Positions 1-11,114 of a stretch of DNA of 64,000 nt are shown piece after piece. The notes beneath the pieces are model-generated. The model saw nothing but the letters and a program-made list of their open reading frames with translations. It searched no databases and was not told where the DNA came from. The translations under genes were made by a program, and so were the position numbers. Position 1 is the stretch's first letter; each line of letters begins with the position of its first letter. The stretch spans positions 170,462,613 through 170,526,612 of the forward strand of contig OX352772.1 of NCBI GenBank assembly GCA_947095535.1, written 5' to 3'. This DNA is from Poecilobothrus nobilitatus (Eukaryota; Arthropoda; Insecta; Diptera; Dolichopodidae).

Positions 1-1960
1 TAAAAATAAAAATTCATGGATAAATAATGATATTCTCAGTAAAATCAATATAGAGGACTCGTACTTCAGGTTCAAAAAAAAGTACCTGAACGCTTCTCAC
101 TTTTCTGATCTATATGATAAAAGCAAACATGAAGTAAGAAATTTAATCAGACATGCAAAATTTAGTTTTTATTCGAATCAAATCACACGAAATCCAAGCA
201 ACGTGAGGAATCTTTGGAATATCTATAAAAAATTTATGTTTATTATGTTTAATAGTGATGAGTCGAACTCTAATTCACAAATCAGAGTTCTTGACTACGA
301 CAACAAAATTGTAGATAATGATCATAATATTGCCGAAACTGTTAATAATTATTTCATTAATATAACCAATGAATTAGAAATTAATAATTCTATAAACCTC
401 AAATTAATCAAGCATTTTTCAGTGGTTTCTATATACTATTCAATCGCCTTTTCAGCTTCATAGTACAGCTATTTAAGAAGTTACTGACGTTGTATCACAA
501 TTACGGCCAAATGCTGCTACTGCAGTTGAAAATATTTATTTCAATTAAATTTATTACTTTAAAAAATTCACAGATAAACTGACTCCAATTTTAGTTAAGT
601 TTGTAAATCTGGCTTTCGTTTTCTCAATTGTTCCCCAATCTTTAAAAATAGCAAAAGTAACTCCAATATTTAAAAGTGGGAGAACCGATAATTGCTCTAA
701 TTATCACCGTATCTCGATCTTACCAGCTTTTTCCAAAATATTCGAAATTATTATAAGAAACAGACTGTACAATTTTCTATATATTAATCCAATTTTAGCT
801 AAAGAGCAGTTCGGTTTTGAAAAATATTCGAATACCACTGTTGCATGACAGTGACAAATACCACTGCTGCTCAGCTTAACTGACTTTATTTCTAAAGGAT
901 CATAGATAACAGAAAATATGTAGCTTGTGTTTTTTTGGATATTCAGAAAGCGTTTGACTGTGACGACCGCGAAATTTTGCTGTCGAAATTGTGTAAACTA
1001 AATCTAAATCAAAATCAATTAAATTTCTTTAAAAGCTACTTATCACACAGACAGCAAATAGCCCGTATAAATACAGCGGTAAGTCGACCAAGATGTATTA
1101 AAAACGGAGTAGCGCAGAGATCCATCTTGGACCCAGATTTCTTTAAGATTTATGTCACCGGTATGGCACAAATAAATTTAAGAGGCTCTATTCAGCTCTC
1201 TGAAGACGACGCTGTTCTGAAATACGCTGAACAAACTGAAGATGACATAAGACATTCAATCAAAGAAGATCTAGAAAGAATAGAGGAAATGGTAAATCAT
1301 CGGCTATTACTAAACTTTCAAAAAACTAAAGTAATATTCTTTGATAATGAAAAGTATAACAACACTACCATTTCCTACGGCAGCCATACTATTGATTCTG
1401 TAAATTCTTTCAACTACTTGAGGTTGATCATAGATAATAAGTTGAAATGGTTTGAGCATCTTGATCATGTAGCTAGGAGAATTAGGCCTTACATTTTTAT
1501 CCTCAAACGGCTTCGTAATTGTTTATTAAATTCCGCTTTGTTTTCCATTTATTCTTCTTATATTTTATCTAATATAATTTACCTAAATCCTATCTGGAAC
1601 AATACCTCAGATTTTATGCTCAGTAAATTTGCGAGCGTGAAATATATATCCCATCATATAAGATTACAAATAACTTAATTTAACTTAAATTCATTTTGAA
1701 TAGGATGATAGATATTCATACTCATAATCGAGGAATAAGACAAATTTCTACCTATCTCTCTTAATTTCTACCTATCTAAATCTAGCAGACAGAAAAATAA
1801 TTGTTTATACATTGGCTTGAAAAAATTTAATGAATTGCCTAGTTATTTGAAAGAGGTCGATAGTATTTCAAAATTTAAAAAATTAATTTTAGAATTTAAA
1901 CTTTCTAAAACCGAAAATAGAACTTGAAGTCTATCTTAAAATACACAATATATTAATACA
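1..1960 (+). pseudogene. jockey/CR1-like non-LTR retrotransposon, RT part (decayed)
   Basis: Remnant of a reverse transcriptase that would copy element RNA at a nicked target. The frame is open from the window edge (starts KNSWINNDIL) and gives the basic pre-RT linker up to about 460. RT motifs follow in shifting frames: PIFKSGRTDNCSNY near 670, EQFGFEKYSN near 805, FLDIQKAFD at 935-960 and the intact stretch 935-1678. The catalytic YADD box is degraded to SEDD near 1200, and VPQGS has become VAQRS. The C-terminal tail (GLKKFNELPSYLKEV) is readable to about 1925 after further frameshifts. Stops near 460 and 850 confirm a pseudogene. The 5' end lies outside the window. The clade (jockey versus CR1) is a judgement from motif style. 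Confidence 0.8.
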
Positions 1961-2610
1961 AGGATAATAAGTGAAAGTTATGAGCTTACATTTAAAAAAA
2001 TTAAAAATAAATACTTGTGAAAGATATAAACTCACACGTAATTATATAAATAATAATTGATTATACGTAGATATTATATTTAATAACTTCAATTTTTATA
2101 ACTAACACATTTTTTGTGGCATGTTTAGATAAAAGGAGAAAACAATATTCTTTTATTATTTTTGTTTTTTAAAACATAATCAAACCAGACATGGCTGTAA
2201 TAACGACCATGGCTGCATACAGGCTAAGGTCGTTATAGCAATCAATTTAATTTAAAAAAAAAATTCTAAAATTTAATTTAAAAAAAAAAATTCTATTTAT
2301 GTTTAAATTAATTTTTCTTTGAATTTAATCTATTAATATTAATTAATTTATTGTTTATATTCTTATATTTTACTATAATAATTTATACATATTTAGTTTT
2401 TAAGCAAATTTGAATGAATTGATAATAAGAAAAAAAAGATTAAAAATAAAAAGATTTTTATCCGCTCCCCAATTCGGTTGATAACCTTTTTCGAAATGTC
2501 CTTTATTTACTTATTCGTACAAAATTTCCAACATTATATTTACTTTTTTGAAAAATTTTTGGCTAAATATATACATTAAGTATATTTTAGTATATTTAAG
2601 TATATTTGTT
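1961..2610. other. AT-rich stretch without a recognised gene
   Basis: No coding region recognised. A roughly 25-bp A-rich direct repeat (two copies, about 2243-2294) is the only local structure. It probably includes the 3' untranslated tail of the preceding element. Confidence 0.5.
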
Positions 2611-2624
2611 TCGTTTTTCTTTGT

Positions 2625-3075
2625 AATTTTTTCAGGAGGAAGTTTTGTTGTGCTATGTTTTGTTGAATTATATTCCTTTATTAATGATTGTACAATAGGT
2701 AACCATTTATCATTCCCGTTTAAACTAAATTTTTCCTCATAGAATTTTTCAATGTACGGTTAAATCGTTCAACAATTACTAAAGTATTCATCAATCAAAT
2801 TGACACAAATTATAAACTTTTATTTTTTTCGTTAATGTAGTTCGTAAAAAATCCTTTTTTGATTTTTTGATTTGTTATAATAATATCAAATTTTTCAAGT
2901 GTTTGACAGAGCTCTTTATTTAACATATCGTTATATACAGCTCCAAAAAAATAATTTTCAAAATCGTCATTTATAAAATCCCAGTTGGAAATTTATACTT
3001 GAGCTCTTTTACAAACTTTTTACAAGGTTCTTTAATACCAACCATACAAATATCTTTCGCAACTCTTTACCACAT
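2625..3075 (-). pseudogene. retroviral/Polinton-type integrase remnant
   Basis: Read on the minus strand, 2775-2748 gives IVERFNRTLKNSM and, one frame over, 2710-2630 gives WLPIVQSLIKEYNSTKH followed by STTKLPPEKI. This is the block around the catalytic glutamate of a DDE (rve) integrase plus its following helix, as in Maverick/Polinton integrases and Ty3-like elements. The upstream minus-strand part (3075-2790) is open only in pieces and I do not recognise it. The two aspartates of the triad are not visible. It differs from the integrase copies at 43.8 and 59.4 kb, so it comes from another element. Confidence 0.5.
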
Positions 3076-3473
3076 GAGATATTTTTTTTATTTCCTGTTT
3101 TTTTGTTTTTTTTTTTTCAACATTCTTACATAACAATTAATTAATGGTTTTTCCTTCCTCTTCTTTAAATACTTGTCATAAAAAAAACGAAAGAAAAAAA
3201 AAAAACGAGAGATAAATGCAAATTGTATATCAAAATGCAAGCAAAAACATCTTAAAATTGCAAGCAAAAATAAAAAGCAATTTTTTCTTACTATTTGTTT
3301 ACCTATTACTTAAAACATGTTTACCCATTACTTAAAACAAGTATACAATCTTTATAAACAACTAGACTTGTCTGATCTATTTTTATGACATTAACCTTTT
3401 TCCTAGCTGACCTAATTACGGTTTGACCTACTTCCGGGTGACCTTGACCTACTGATCTGTCTGGCCCTAGTGC
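3076..3473. other. AT-rich stretch without a recognised gene
   Basis: Homopolymer A and T runs with no supported coding sequence. A slightly GC-richer patch at 3400-3475 repeats the word TGACCTAC; I see no function in it. Confidence 0.4.
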
Positions 3474-3743
3474 TTACGTACCTACTTCCCTGGCATCCAG
3501 ATATTTCAAAAGTTTCTTCTTTACAATTTTCTTCATTACTTTGAAAAGAACCGAGGTTATAGCAATATGGCGATAGTTATAAGGATCACTTTTATTACTC
3601 TCTTTTGGAATTGGGAAAACATGTACAACCCTAGATTGGGTAAATGAACACCCGAAGTAAAGGAAAGAGTAGAAAAGATGGCGCAGAGGTTTTGAAATAC
3701 TTGAATAGGCATTTTTAAGAACCATGGTAGTAACACCATCTAT
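3474..3743 (-). pseudogene. jockey-like element fragment, RT palm start
   Basis: The minus-strand translation (TTMVLKNAYSSISKPLRHLF, then VVHVFPIPKESNKSDPYNYR) aligns residue by residue with the element at 31.7-33.1 kb (TTMVLKNTYSSISKPLRNLF, then VAHVFPIPKKGNKSDPSNYR). It covers the region before and in RT motif 1-2 and is interrupted after KYLDA. It is the 3' half of an old copy whose 5' half lies at 6447-6560; the LOA/R1-like element in between separated them. Confidence 0.8.
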
Positions 3744-6446
3744 TCAAAGTCAATATTAAGTCCGAAAATCCTAAGCCCTGCAGAAATTCCAGGGCTACTG
3801 ACTGGGGAAAATTCAGGAAAGTGACTAGAAAAAAACTTTTGGTAATAGCTAACTTAGGTATGGCAAATGAAAATTAGTTAGAAAATACATAGAACTGACA
3901 TGTTTACAAGGGCCATGGAGGTCTCATTCAAAGTGGCATGTCCTATCAAGCGTAGCAAAAAGACGTACCCGGTCTGGTTGAATGAGAACTTAAGTAATCT
4001 AAGACAAAAAAGTAGGGAGGTCTACAATATTTGTTACAGACAGAATAAGTGGCAACTCTATAAGGACCAACTCAGGGAATATAAGAGAGGAAACATAATG
4101 AAGTGAAAGTACTAGAGCCTCAGCCAGACTTAGCAGAGTTTTATCTAGAGAACACTCCAATCCTTCGATCCTAAGAACTGTGGAGGGGAAATGGACTGAT
4201 TCAGCCGCTGAAATCCTGGATCTTTTATTGTGTACCCAATTTCCAAGATGCATTGAGGACGCCCATGTGATTAACCGAGCGGCTGACAATACAGTCCGAA
4301 ATGGCGCTGAGGAATGGGTTAACTCAGTTATAACGGAGGGAATGGTTGCCTGGGCAATTGGTAACTTCGCCCTATACAAAGTTGCATGTTTAGACGGTAT
4401 TTTCCAAAAATGCTGCAAGAAATGAAGGGACTTGTATTTCCATTAATTACTAAGCTGTTTCACATTTGATCACATTCCCCTGCAATGGAGGCGGGTGAAG
4501 TACGAAACTGCTAAAGACTTTAGACCGATCAGTCTATCATCCTTTTTATTCAAAACTCTCGAAAGAACACTCGAGTTAGAATTTAGAAAGAAAGTACTCC
4601 GCTTTGTAAGTACCAAAACTGCCTATTGTAAGGGCAAGTCAACCGATACTGAACCGAATGAACTAGTGCGGGATGTGGAACAATCGATTCAGTATAAGAA
4701 ATATACATTGGCTACCTTTCTAGACATGGAAGGGACCTTCAATAATGAACTCATATAGAATTCATTGGAAGATTTAGAGGCAGAAACTGCCCTTAGTCAG
4801 TGGGTTGTTAATATGTTGCAATTAAGAGAAATCGAGTCGGAACTTGGTAACCATAAAATTACTAAAAGAGTAAGTAGAGGCACACCCTAGGGGGGATGCA
4901 CAACTGGGCTCCTAGTAATGAATGGTATACTTAAAGAACTTCAAGATAAGGGAATCAAAGCCATTGCATATGCAGATGAACTAGCAATATTAGTGTCTGG
5001 AAAGCGTCTTAACATAATTAGTGTAATTGTGGAGAGAATTTCAAGAAGGGTTAGTATGGGTCAATGCATGTGGCCTCTGCGTCAACCCGGACAAAACTTA
5101 TCTGGATTAAAACCATGGATGGCTTTATGGATGTACACAGTTATAGTACTCCCCATTCTTACCTGCGGATTTTTAGTCTGCTGGCCAGCGCTGGAGAAGA
5201 AGTATATCCGAACCACGCTTGGAAAGGGACAGAGAGGTGCATGTATAAGCATCATGGGCGCATTAACATCGACGCCAAGTAATGCGCAAGATGAGCTTCC
5301 TTATCTCCTCCCCTTTGACCTTCATATACAATTTCTAGCCTGTTGTAGTGCGGTCAGACTTAGAGAAAATGGGCACTGGCGCACAAACCCCTATGGACAT
5401 AGCAGTATTCTAAGCTCGACAGCTTGGGATCTGCCAGATTCCACAGACTACAGACTATTCGAAGTCTGGAAATTGTTAACAATATCAAAGTAAAGGTTCC
5501 GTCAAGAAGGGAGTGGAGACAAGGAAACCCTCTTGGTGAAGTAGACATCACACTCTTCACTGATGGGTCACAAATCGACTGCGATGTCTATTCAGAAAAA
5601 CTGAGAATAGAACATGTTTTCAGACTTCCCAATAACCAGAGTATTTCAAGCTGAAACGCTAGGAATCTGAAAAGCACTGATAGTAAGGCAGCAATCGCGG
5701 CTCTTAACTCTGCGATGATAACATCCAAGCTTGTCAAAAAATGCTCTAACGAGATTTTGAATATACGCTATCAACACAATGTTACATTACTGAGGCTCCC
5801 GGGACATAGGAACATCATAGAAAATGAACATGCTGACAAATACGCAAGGAGGGGTTCCAATGTGAATGCTTCACTGGAAGAACAGATGAATCCACCATCA
5901 AACAGCGTTAAAAGGGATATTTTTCTACACTTTTTATCCCTATCGAATAGAAAGTGGAAAGAATTAACCTCATGCCGTACGACCAAGAAAATATGGTCGT
6001 CGTACGACAACAAAAGAACGGGCAACCTATTGAAGCTATATCCGTGGGACATAGCCAGAGTAATAAGTGTGTTCACGAGACACTGGCCAATTAGCGAACA
6101 TGCGGCCAGATTAGGTATTCCATTGAACACATCTTCCCGCAGTTGTGGTGAACAGAATGAGAAAGAAACCATTATACACTTCACGTGTAAATACCCAGCG
6201 CTGGCAGGGCCAGAAGAGCAGCTCTGGGTAGCCATGAATTTAATGATCTTATCGATCTAGCGGCTAAGCATTCTGCAGAAATGGTAAGGTTCCTGAATGC
6301 CGCGAAATGGATCCGAAATTAAATTCGTTATAGCCTAAACATTAGCCTTGTGGTCACAGTAGATTGAACAAAATGGTGCTAACGTGATAATTGTGGTCTT
6401 GTCACGGTTGACAGAACCAGCCACGTATACAAACCAACCAATACCA
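3744..6446 (+). mobile_element. LOA/R1-like non-LTR element with RT and RNase H (decayed), inserted in a jockey copy
   Basis: A reading in several frames gives, in order: a pre-RT linker (3900-4106, 4180-4425), RT motifs (DFRPISLSSFLFKTLERTLE near 4515; FLDMEGTFNN near 4720, normally a KAFD-type box; AIAYADELAIL near 4960, where the YADD box reads YADE), the RT thumb (5064-5490), an RNase H domain (LFTDGSQIDCDVYSE near 5555; the DSKAAIAAL aspartate near 5680; LPGHRNIIENEHADKYARR near 5800) and a C-terminal CX-type zinc segment (CGEQNEKETIIHFTCKYPAL near 6140) ending near 6322. RT plus RNase H without a Ty3-like order fits the LOA or R1 group. Internal stops and frameshifts are frequent. Jockey sequence resumes at 6447, so the whole interval is an insertion. 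No target duplication could be recognised. Confidence 0.75.
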
Positions 6447-6560
6447 ACAAGCGGAGGAAACGAGGTCCTGCTAACATCCTTTTTTAAACTTTTTGCAAAA
6501 GTACAGAAGGATTTATTATACTTTGGCCAGTGGATAAGTTTAAGTTTCAACCTTAAATTG
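6447..6560 (-). pseudogene. jockey-like element fragment, linker before RT
   Basis: The minus-strand peptide KLIHWPKYNKSFCTFAKSLK with following SFPPLV matches KLIHMPKNSKSFWSFAKSLK and SFPPLV of the jockey-like element at 30.5-33.6 kb. It is the 5' partner of the fragment at 3474-3743. About 200 bp that should lie between the two pieces is missing, so the copy was also trimmed at the insertion site. Confidence 0.75.
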
Positions 6561-6889
6561 AATAAGAATTTTTGCTTGTTGATAACTCTTGCATATGTTC
6601 CAAACCACTATATAGTTGACCTGATAGTCTCCGACCTATTGTTTTGGTACAGTTTTAAAGCGTCCTCCTTTTAAGGAATGGATTTTTTTCAGACGCGATT
6701 AAACCAGGATTTGTACTTTGGTTAATAGTTCTTAGAAGTGAGGTATCGACAACCTCATTCCAACTAAAATTGTTTCACAAATCCGATTTGCAGCAAAGTG
6801 TACATTCTTATCGCAGAAGCACAATGACCAATCGACGGAGAAAATTTATTAAGCCCATCCCAGTTTGCATAACTATAACACCATACTAA

Positions 6890-7495
6890 ATTTTTGGGAA
6901 GTCACAGCTTCCATAAAACTTCAAGTGTTTTTATACAAAAACATATCTTCTGATCCTCTAATCACCACAAAAAGCTTCAAGTTACCTGGCAATGACTACG
7001 CTATTTATTCTGTATATAAGTATTTTCAAAAGATTCACAGGAAGCAATAGCTGCCATACAACTTCCAATGTTTTTTATACCAATAAATATCTTCTGATCT
7101 CTTATAACCACAAAATGCTCGAAGTTAACCGGTCATACCTATGCTATTGATTCTGTATGTAATTATTTTCAAAAGGTTCACAGTAAGTCATAGCTGCCAT
7201 ACAACTTCAAGTGTTTTTTATACCAAAAACTATTTTATGATCCACTAATCACTACAAAACGCTCCAAGTTAACCCACCATGACTACTCTATTGATTTTGG
7301 ATATAAGTATTTTAAAAAATTTCACAGAAAGTCATAGCTGTCATACAATTTTAGGTATTTTTGTATACCAAGTGGTTTTTATACCAAAAACTATTTTCTG
7401 ATCCACTAATCACCACAAAACGCTCCAATCTAACCGGCCATGACTATTCTATTGATTCTGTGTATAGGTATTTTCAAAAGGTTTACAGGTACATT
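6890..7495. repeat. about 145-bp tandem repeat, four diverged units
   Basis: Four head-to-tail units begin near 6905, 7050, 7193 and 7340. Each holds the words ACTTCAAGTGTTTT, ATACCAAAAAC, TCTGATCC, CTAATCACCACAAAA, and ends with a version of ATTTTCAAAAGGTTCACAG. The last unit carries a short internal duplication. Units are roughly 80-85 % alike by eye. They lie directly before the Helitron helicase remnant, so they may be an internal satellite of that element. No coding signal is shared between units. Confidence 0.75.
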
Positions 7496-7499
7496 CAAA

Positions 7500-8275
7500 T
7501 TAACAAAATATGCGCGTTCAGCATAAGAGTTTTAAAATTATTCGAAATTGGTGATGGAAAAATGCCAATAAATCCAATTACTCAAAATATTAAATTACAA
7601 CAAAATTTTTGTAATATGTATCTACACAAAATTAACTCATACAAAAAGTGTCTCCAAATATTGAAGTCAATTATTCACACCATCAATGGTTAAGCGAACG
7701 AGCTATTTTAACAGCAAAAAATATTGACGTTGATGTCATTAATCTATGCAATTTACATTTAAATCAATTGAAACAGTCGTCGATGAAAATGAAGGAGTTC
7801 ATTATTTAACTGAATTTTTGAATTCATTGGACGTACCAGGTATACCACCACATCATTAAGGATTAAAAATTAGAACACCAATAATTTTATTACGCAATCT
7901 CAAATCATCAATGCTATGCAATGCTACCAGGTTAGTTATCAAAAAATATTTGGGAAAGATCCTTGAAGCAACAATTATTAAGGGACAATTTAAAGGGGAA
8001 AATGTGTTCTTACCGAAGATTCCAATGATACCACCTAATTCACCAATACAATTTAAACGTTTGCAATTTCCCATTCGGTTAGCCTTTGCAATGATACTTA
8101 ATAAAGCTCGAGGGCAGACTATGACTATATGTCGATTGAACGTAGAAAATTCATGCTTCTCACATATATGTTTCATGTCCTATGTGAAAAAAATCAGGAT
8201 TATTTTGGATTCAAACCCGAATAGTTTTCCTGAGCAATTAACTTTGTTTGTCTATTTTTTATTATAATTTATTTT
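7500..8275 (+). pseudogene. Helitron RepHel C-terminal (Pif1-like helicase) remnant
   Basis: Frames joined by eye give the C-terminal third of the Pif1-family helicase of Helitron rolling-circle transposons: QNIKLQQNFCNM near 7590, WLSERAILTAKN near 7690, [16 protein letters not shown] near 7810, LRIKNRTPIILLRNL near 7870, LCNATRLVIKKY at 7915, and QFPIRLAFAMILNKARGQT near 8065-8125, the helicase motif V/VI region. The expected ending with a LYVACSRV-type box is replaced by a frameshifted sequence after FSH near 8160. The Walker A motif and the Rep nuclease are absent, so it is a 5'-truncated dead copy. Stops occur at about 7690, 7858 and 8265. Confidence 0.85.
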
Positions 8276-8770
8276 TATCAGAACAATTAACTTTGCTCGT
8301 TTTATTTTATTTATTAATTTAAATTAAAAGGTTTGCCTTAGCCTTAAATAAGGAAACGGCAAATCGCTTTGCCATATTGGTTAGCGGTTACTGTGCAGGA
8401 TAAATATACGGTAAATTGTATGTATGCCATTAGGAAAGACTAATAACCTGCATACATACAATTAGTTAGAAAATCTGACAAAGACACATAAAAACATCAA
8501 ATTTATTACAATATAATATAATAGCAAAAAATTGTAACGTTTAATTTTTCTTTATTTTATGTCCATAATAATTTTATAAAAACAATGTATAATAATTTTA
8601 AAAAAATAAAATTAAAAATTATGATGTTTATTAGGGCGCTACGAAATAAGTACGAAACCAAAAATAAACTAATTTATCGACAGAAGATTTTAAATTTTTT
8701 TCGAATTTATTTAATTTTTGTATAAAATTAAATAATATAAATATTAGTATTTAATATAAATATTCTGTAA
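8276..8770. other. AT-rich stretch, no gene seen
   Basis: Probably the 3' flank of the Helitron remnant. A short GC-richer patch at 8325-8460 has the repeated words GCAAATCGC and CATACATACA. I could not identify a Helitron CTRR end with hairpin here. Confidence 0.4.
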
Positions 8771-8779
8771 AATATTCTA

Positions 8780-9310
8780 TTGGTTTCAAACTCCTGATTG
8801 TAATCCTGGTGAAATCGACTCTAATATCCTTCCTAAATCAGAATAGGTATAATTTCTAATCTAATATGTATATAATATAATTACCTATACATATTATATA
8901 AATAAATATTCTGGAAAGGAGCAATCCTGATTCTGAATCCAACCCTAAAATCCCTCCCAATTGTTTTTTTACCATGCATATTTCAAAATAAAAGCATTTT
9001 ATATAATGGTGGCCCCCAAAAGCCCTGCTAAACTTATTATTGGAAGCTAATTTTGAAACCAACTCTAATATCCCTACAAATTATTTTTTTACGTACATAT
9101 TTCACGTTTCATAATAATATGTCACAACAAAGTACTTTAAATAGAAAATTTAATAGTGTATGTTCATATAAACTACAACATAAACTATAAAATGATTTTT
9201 GGTTGAATCAATTTCGCACTTTAGTTCAGAATATTTATTTTTAAAATATGTATACGTGAGATTCTGAATTAGGAGGAATTTTAGAGTTGGTTTCAAAATC
9301 AGGATTATAC
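8780..9310. repeat. cluster of direct and inverted about 50-bp repeats
   Basis: A module containing TTTGAAACCAACTCTAATATCCCT recurs in degenerate form near 8784-8850, 8924-8960 and 9050-9085 in one orientation, and at 9252-9306 in reverse orientation (AGGAGGAATTTTAGAGTTGG). The outermost inverted pair (8784-8850 against 9252-9306) could be the ends of a MITE-like element of about 520 bp, with internal direct copies. No coding sequence is recognised. Confidence 0.55.
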
Positions 9311-9329
9311 GCCTTTTAAGGGACTTATT

Positions 9330-9390
9330 ACTTATTATACACCGTTGGAAATAGCGTAAATGAACCTTGAAACGGTGTAATAATCAGGGT
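9330..9390. repeat. imperfect hairpin
   Basis: TTATACACCGTT and AACGGTGTAATAA face each other across a loop of about 23 bases, separated by GGAAATAGCG and neighbouring bases. The two arms pair over about 13 bp with one bulge. It lies just beyond the repeat cluster above. No rho-like or coding context; function unknown. Confidence 0.55.
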
Positions 9391-9945
9391 GCCTTGAAAA
9401 TTTTCAAAATATGGTTGTTTCTAGAAAATCTGGAAATTTATTTCTTATAGCAAAATTTTCTGTTTTGAACTGCAATATCTCTGAAACGGTAACATCGGTT
9501 GAAATGCATGAAGATTTATATCAAATTTTTGGAGACTTCCCTACAATTCGGTTGTATCTAAGTCAATTATCTATAATATCATCGACAAAATATGTGTATA
9601 ACGATTTTAGTAAAATACTGCAAAATGTTAGGAAGATTTTTAAATAATCAATTTGACCTTTAAATGACCTTTCCGCAACCAATGCCATACATATTCGGAA
9701 ACGTGAAGTTATCGGAAAGAGTATCCTTACATGATGATTTCATTAGGTAATTCCTTGATTTCATTTACGTAATGAAAATGAAAGCATTCTATGAAAGAAA
9801 ACTTCATAGTGGTTGCACCGGTCTAAGAAGAGAATGGCTTCAACCATCTTTTGACTCTTACTTCATAAGTGAGTTTATTAGAACAATATCCTTGAATTTT
9901 TTCAACCGTAAGTTTGTGGAACATCTTTAGTAGATTAATAAAAAT
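9391..9945. other. no recognised gene
   Basis: A 78-codon open frame at 9411-9647 (plus strand) has no recognised domain, neighbour or second copy in the window, and its composition is that of the surroundings; I treat it as chance. Confidence 0.4.
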
Positions 9946-9947
9946 TG

Positions 9948-10145
9948 TTTTTTTAATACTTTTTGTCCACAAAATAATTTTATTAATATTTTATTTTTAT
10001 AATTCTTAAAATATTATATTTATTTATTATAAAGCCTATATATATATTTCGGTATCACTGCCATCATCAGGGGGTATACAATTTAATACTAATTAATAAA
10101 ATATTAATAAAATTATTTTGTGGACAAAAAGTATAAAAAAAACCA
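9948..10145. repeat. near-perfect inverted repeat, Penelope-like terminal structure
   Basis: The arm at about 9955-9998 (contains CTTTTTGTCCACAAAATAAT) is the reverse complement of the arm at about 10096-10140 (contains ATTATTTTGTGGACAAAAAG), nearly identical over about 40 bp, with about 95 bp between. The spacer carries a hammerhead-like core on the minus strand. Inverted and tandem ends with a hammerhead motif are known for Penelope-like elements, so this is probably the end of one, without its RT. Confidence 0.65.
10047..10070 (-). ncRNA. hammerhead-ribozyme-like core, degenerate
   Basis: Read on the minus strand, CTGATGA is followed by a short potential stem-loop (GGCA, GTGA, TACC) and GAAA, the conserved core order of hammerhead ribozymes. 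Stem II has one C-A mismatch (GGCA against TACC). Stem I and stem III partners are not convincing, since the downstream sequence is a TA run. Many Penelope-like elements carry such a core in their terminal repeats. Likely a decayed motif; activity is not supported. Confidence 0.4.
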
Positions 10146-10231
10146 ATATAATTATTAGAACAAGGTTTACTGGACAAAAGGTGGACAAAAAGTATAAAAA
10201 AAACCAATATAATTATTAGAACAAGGTTTAC
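10121..10231. repeat. 61-bp period tandem duplication next to the inverted repeat
   Basis: A 50-bp block beginning TGGACAAAAAGTATAAAAAA and ending AACAAGGTTTAC occurs at 10121-10170 and again at 10182-10231, essentially identical. The first block also forms the end of the right arm of the inverted repeat. This looks like a tandem terminal repeat of a Penelope-like element. Confidence 0.75.
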
Positions 10232-10239
10232 TGACGAAT

Positions 10240-11110
10240 ATGTTTAATAATATTCAAAACTTATGGAGCTTGGTAATGTCAAAGCAAGCAAGCAATACAA
10301 TTGAGAAAACGTTTTCATATAAGATATGTTTCTAACAACAATAAAGACATTTGAAACATTGACCTTCCAACAGCCTATGCATTTTAAAGATGATAAAGAT
10401 GTTTCATGGAAAAATTTCAATAATTTCAGTACTCTTCAAACTCTCTTGTATTTTATCTACTGGGGTCACTTAAGAAACCAAAGGAATTTAAGCCTCCATC
10501 ATCCTCATCTGGTGAGATAGGAGTTCAAATAAATTCTTTATAAATGGGAATTCAGTGGACTGAAAACGATTTGAAGTATCTGGTTACTAAATTGGATAAG
10601 CTTAATTCTTCATTTTTTAATACTGGCATAAATAGATATAGAATAAATGTTTAAATTCTTAAATTTTTAAAAAGGAAGTGCGAAGTTATCAACCCATACA
10701 TTACAAATTTAGAGACAAATCTTAGCCAGACGTCAAGAAAACTAAATTTTTAAAAATTTTATATTATATTTAGCCTACCTTCATGATAAACCCAACTATA
10801 TTTCCGTCAGTAAAAAAATGAATACGTCTTTAAAAATTGCGATTTCTCAAGAAAGGTTACCAATTGATGTCAAAGAACCTCGAAATTTTGTGAGATATCA
10901 TCAAACATTTAATAACTCACTTTGCTCTTACAAACTATGAATCTTATGCTTCTCACATTTCATCTAACAGAATTTATAATCTTCAAAAAATAAGGGAAAG
11001 TCATGATTAGCACTTTCGTCCACTACCAAGTGATAAAGTTAATAGTTAGGCTTTAGTTAATATTAATTTATTCCAGTTCTCTTTATCTTGTTCTTCTTTC
11101 CTCTCATAAA
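10240..11110. other. no recognised gene; possible ORF1 remains of the following element
   Basis: A 64-codon open frame at 10326-10520 and scattered lysine-rich pieces (for example a frame near 10550 with NGIQWTENDLKYLVTKLDKL) could come from a coiled-coil ORF1 of the decayed element downstream. No zinc knuckle or other diagnostic motif is visible. Confidence 0.35.
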
Positions 11111-11114
11111 TTAT

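Noticed and set aside
2548..2742. 64-codon plus-strand open frame with hydrophobic content
   Set aside because: The opposite strand holds the integrase remnant; the hydrophobic look comes from complementing Lys/Asn codons.
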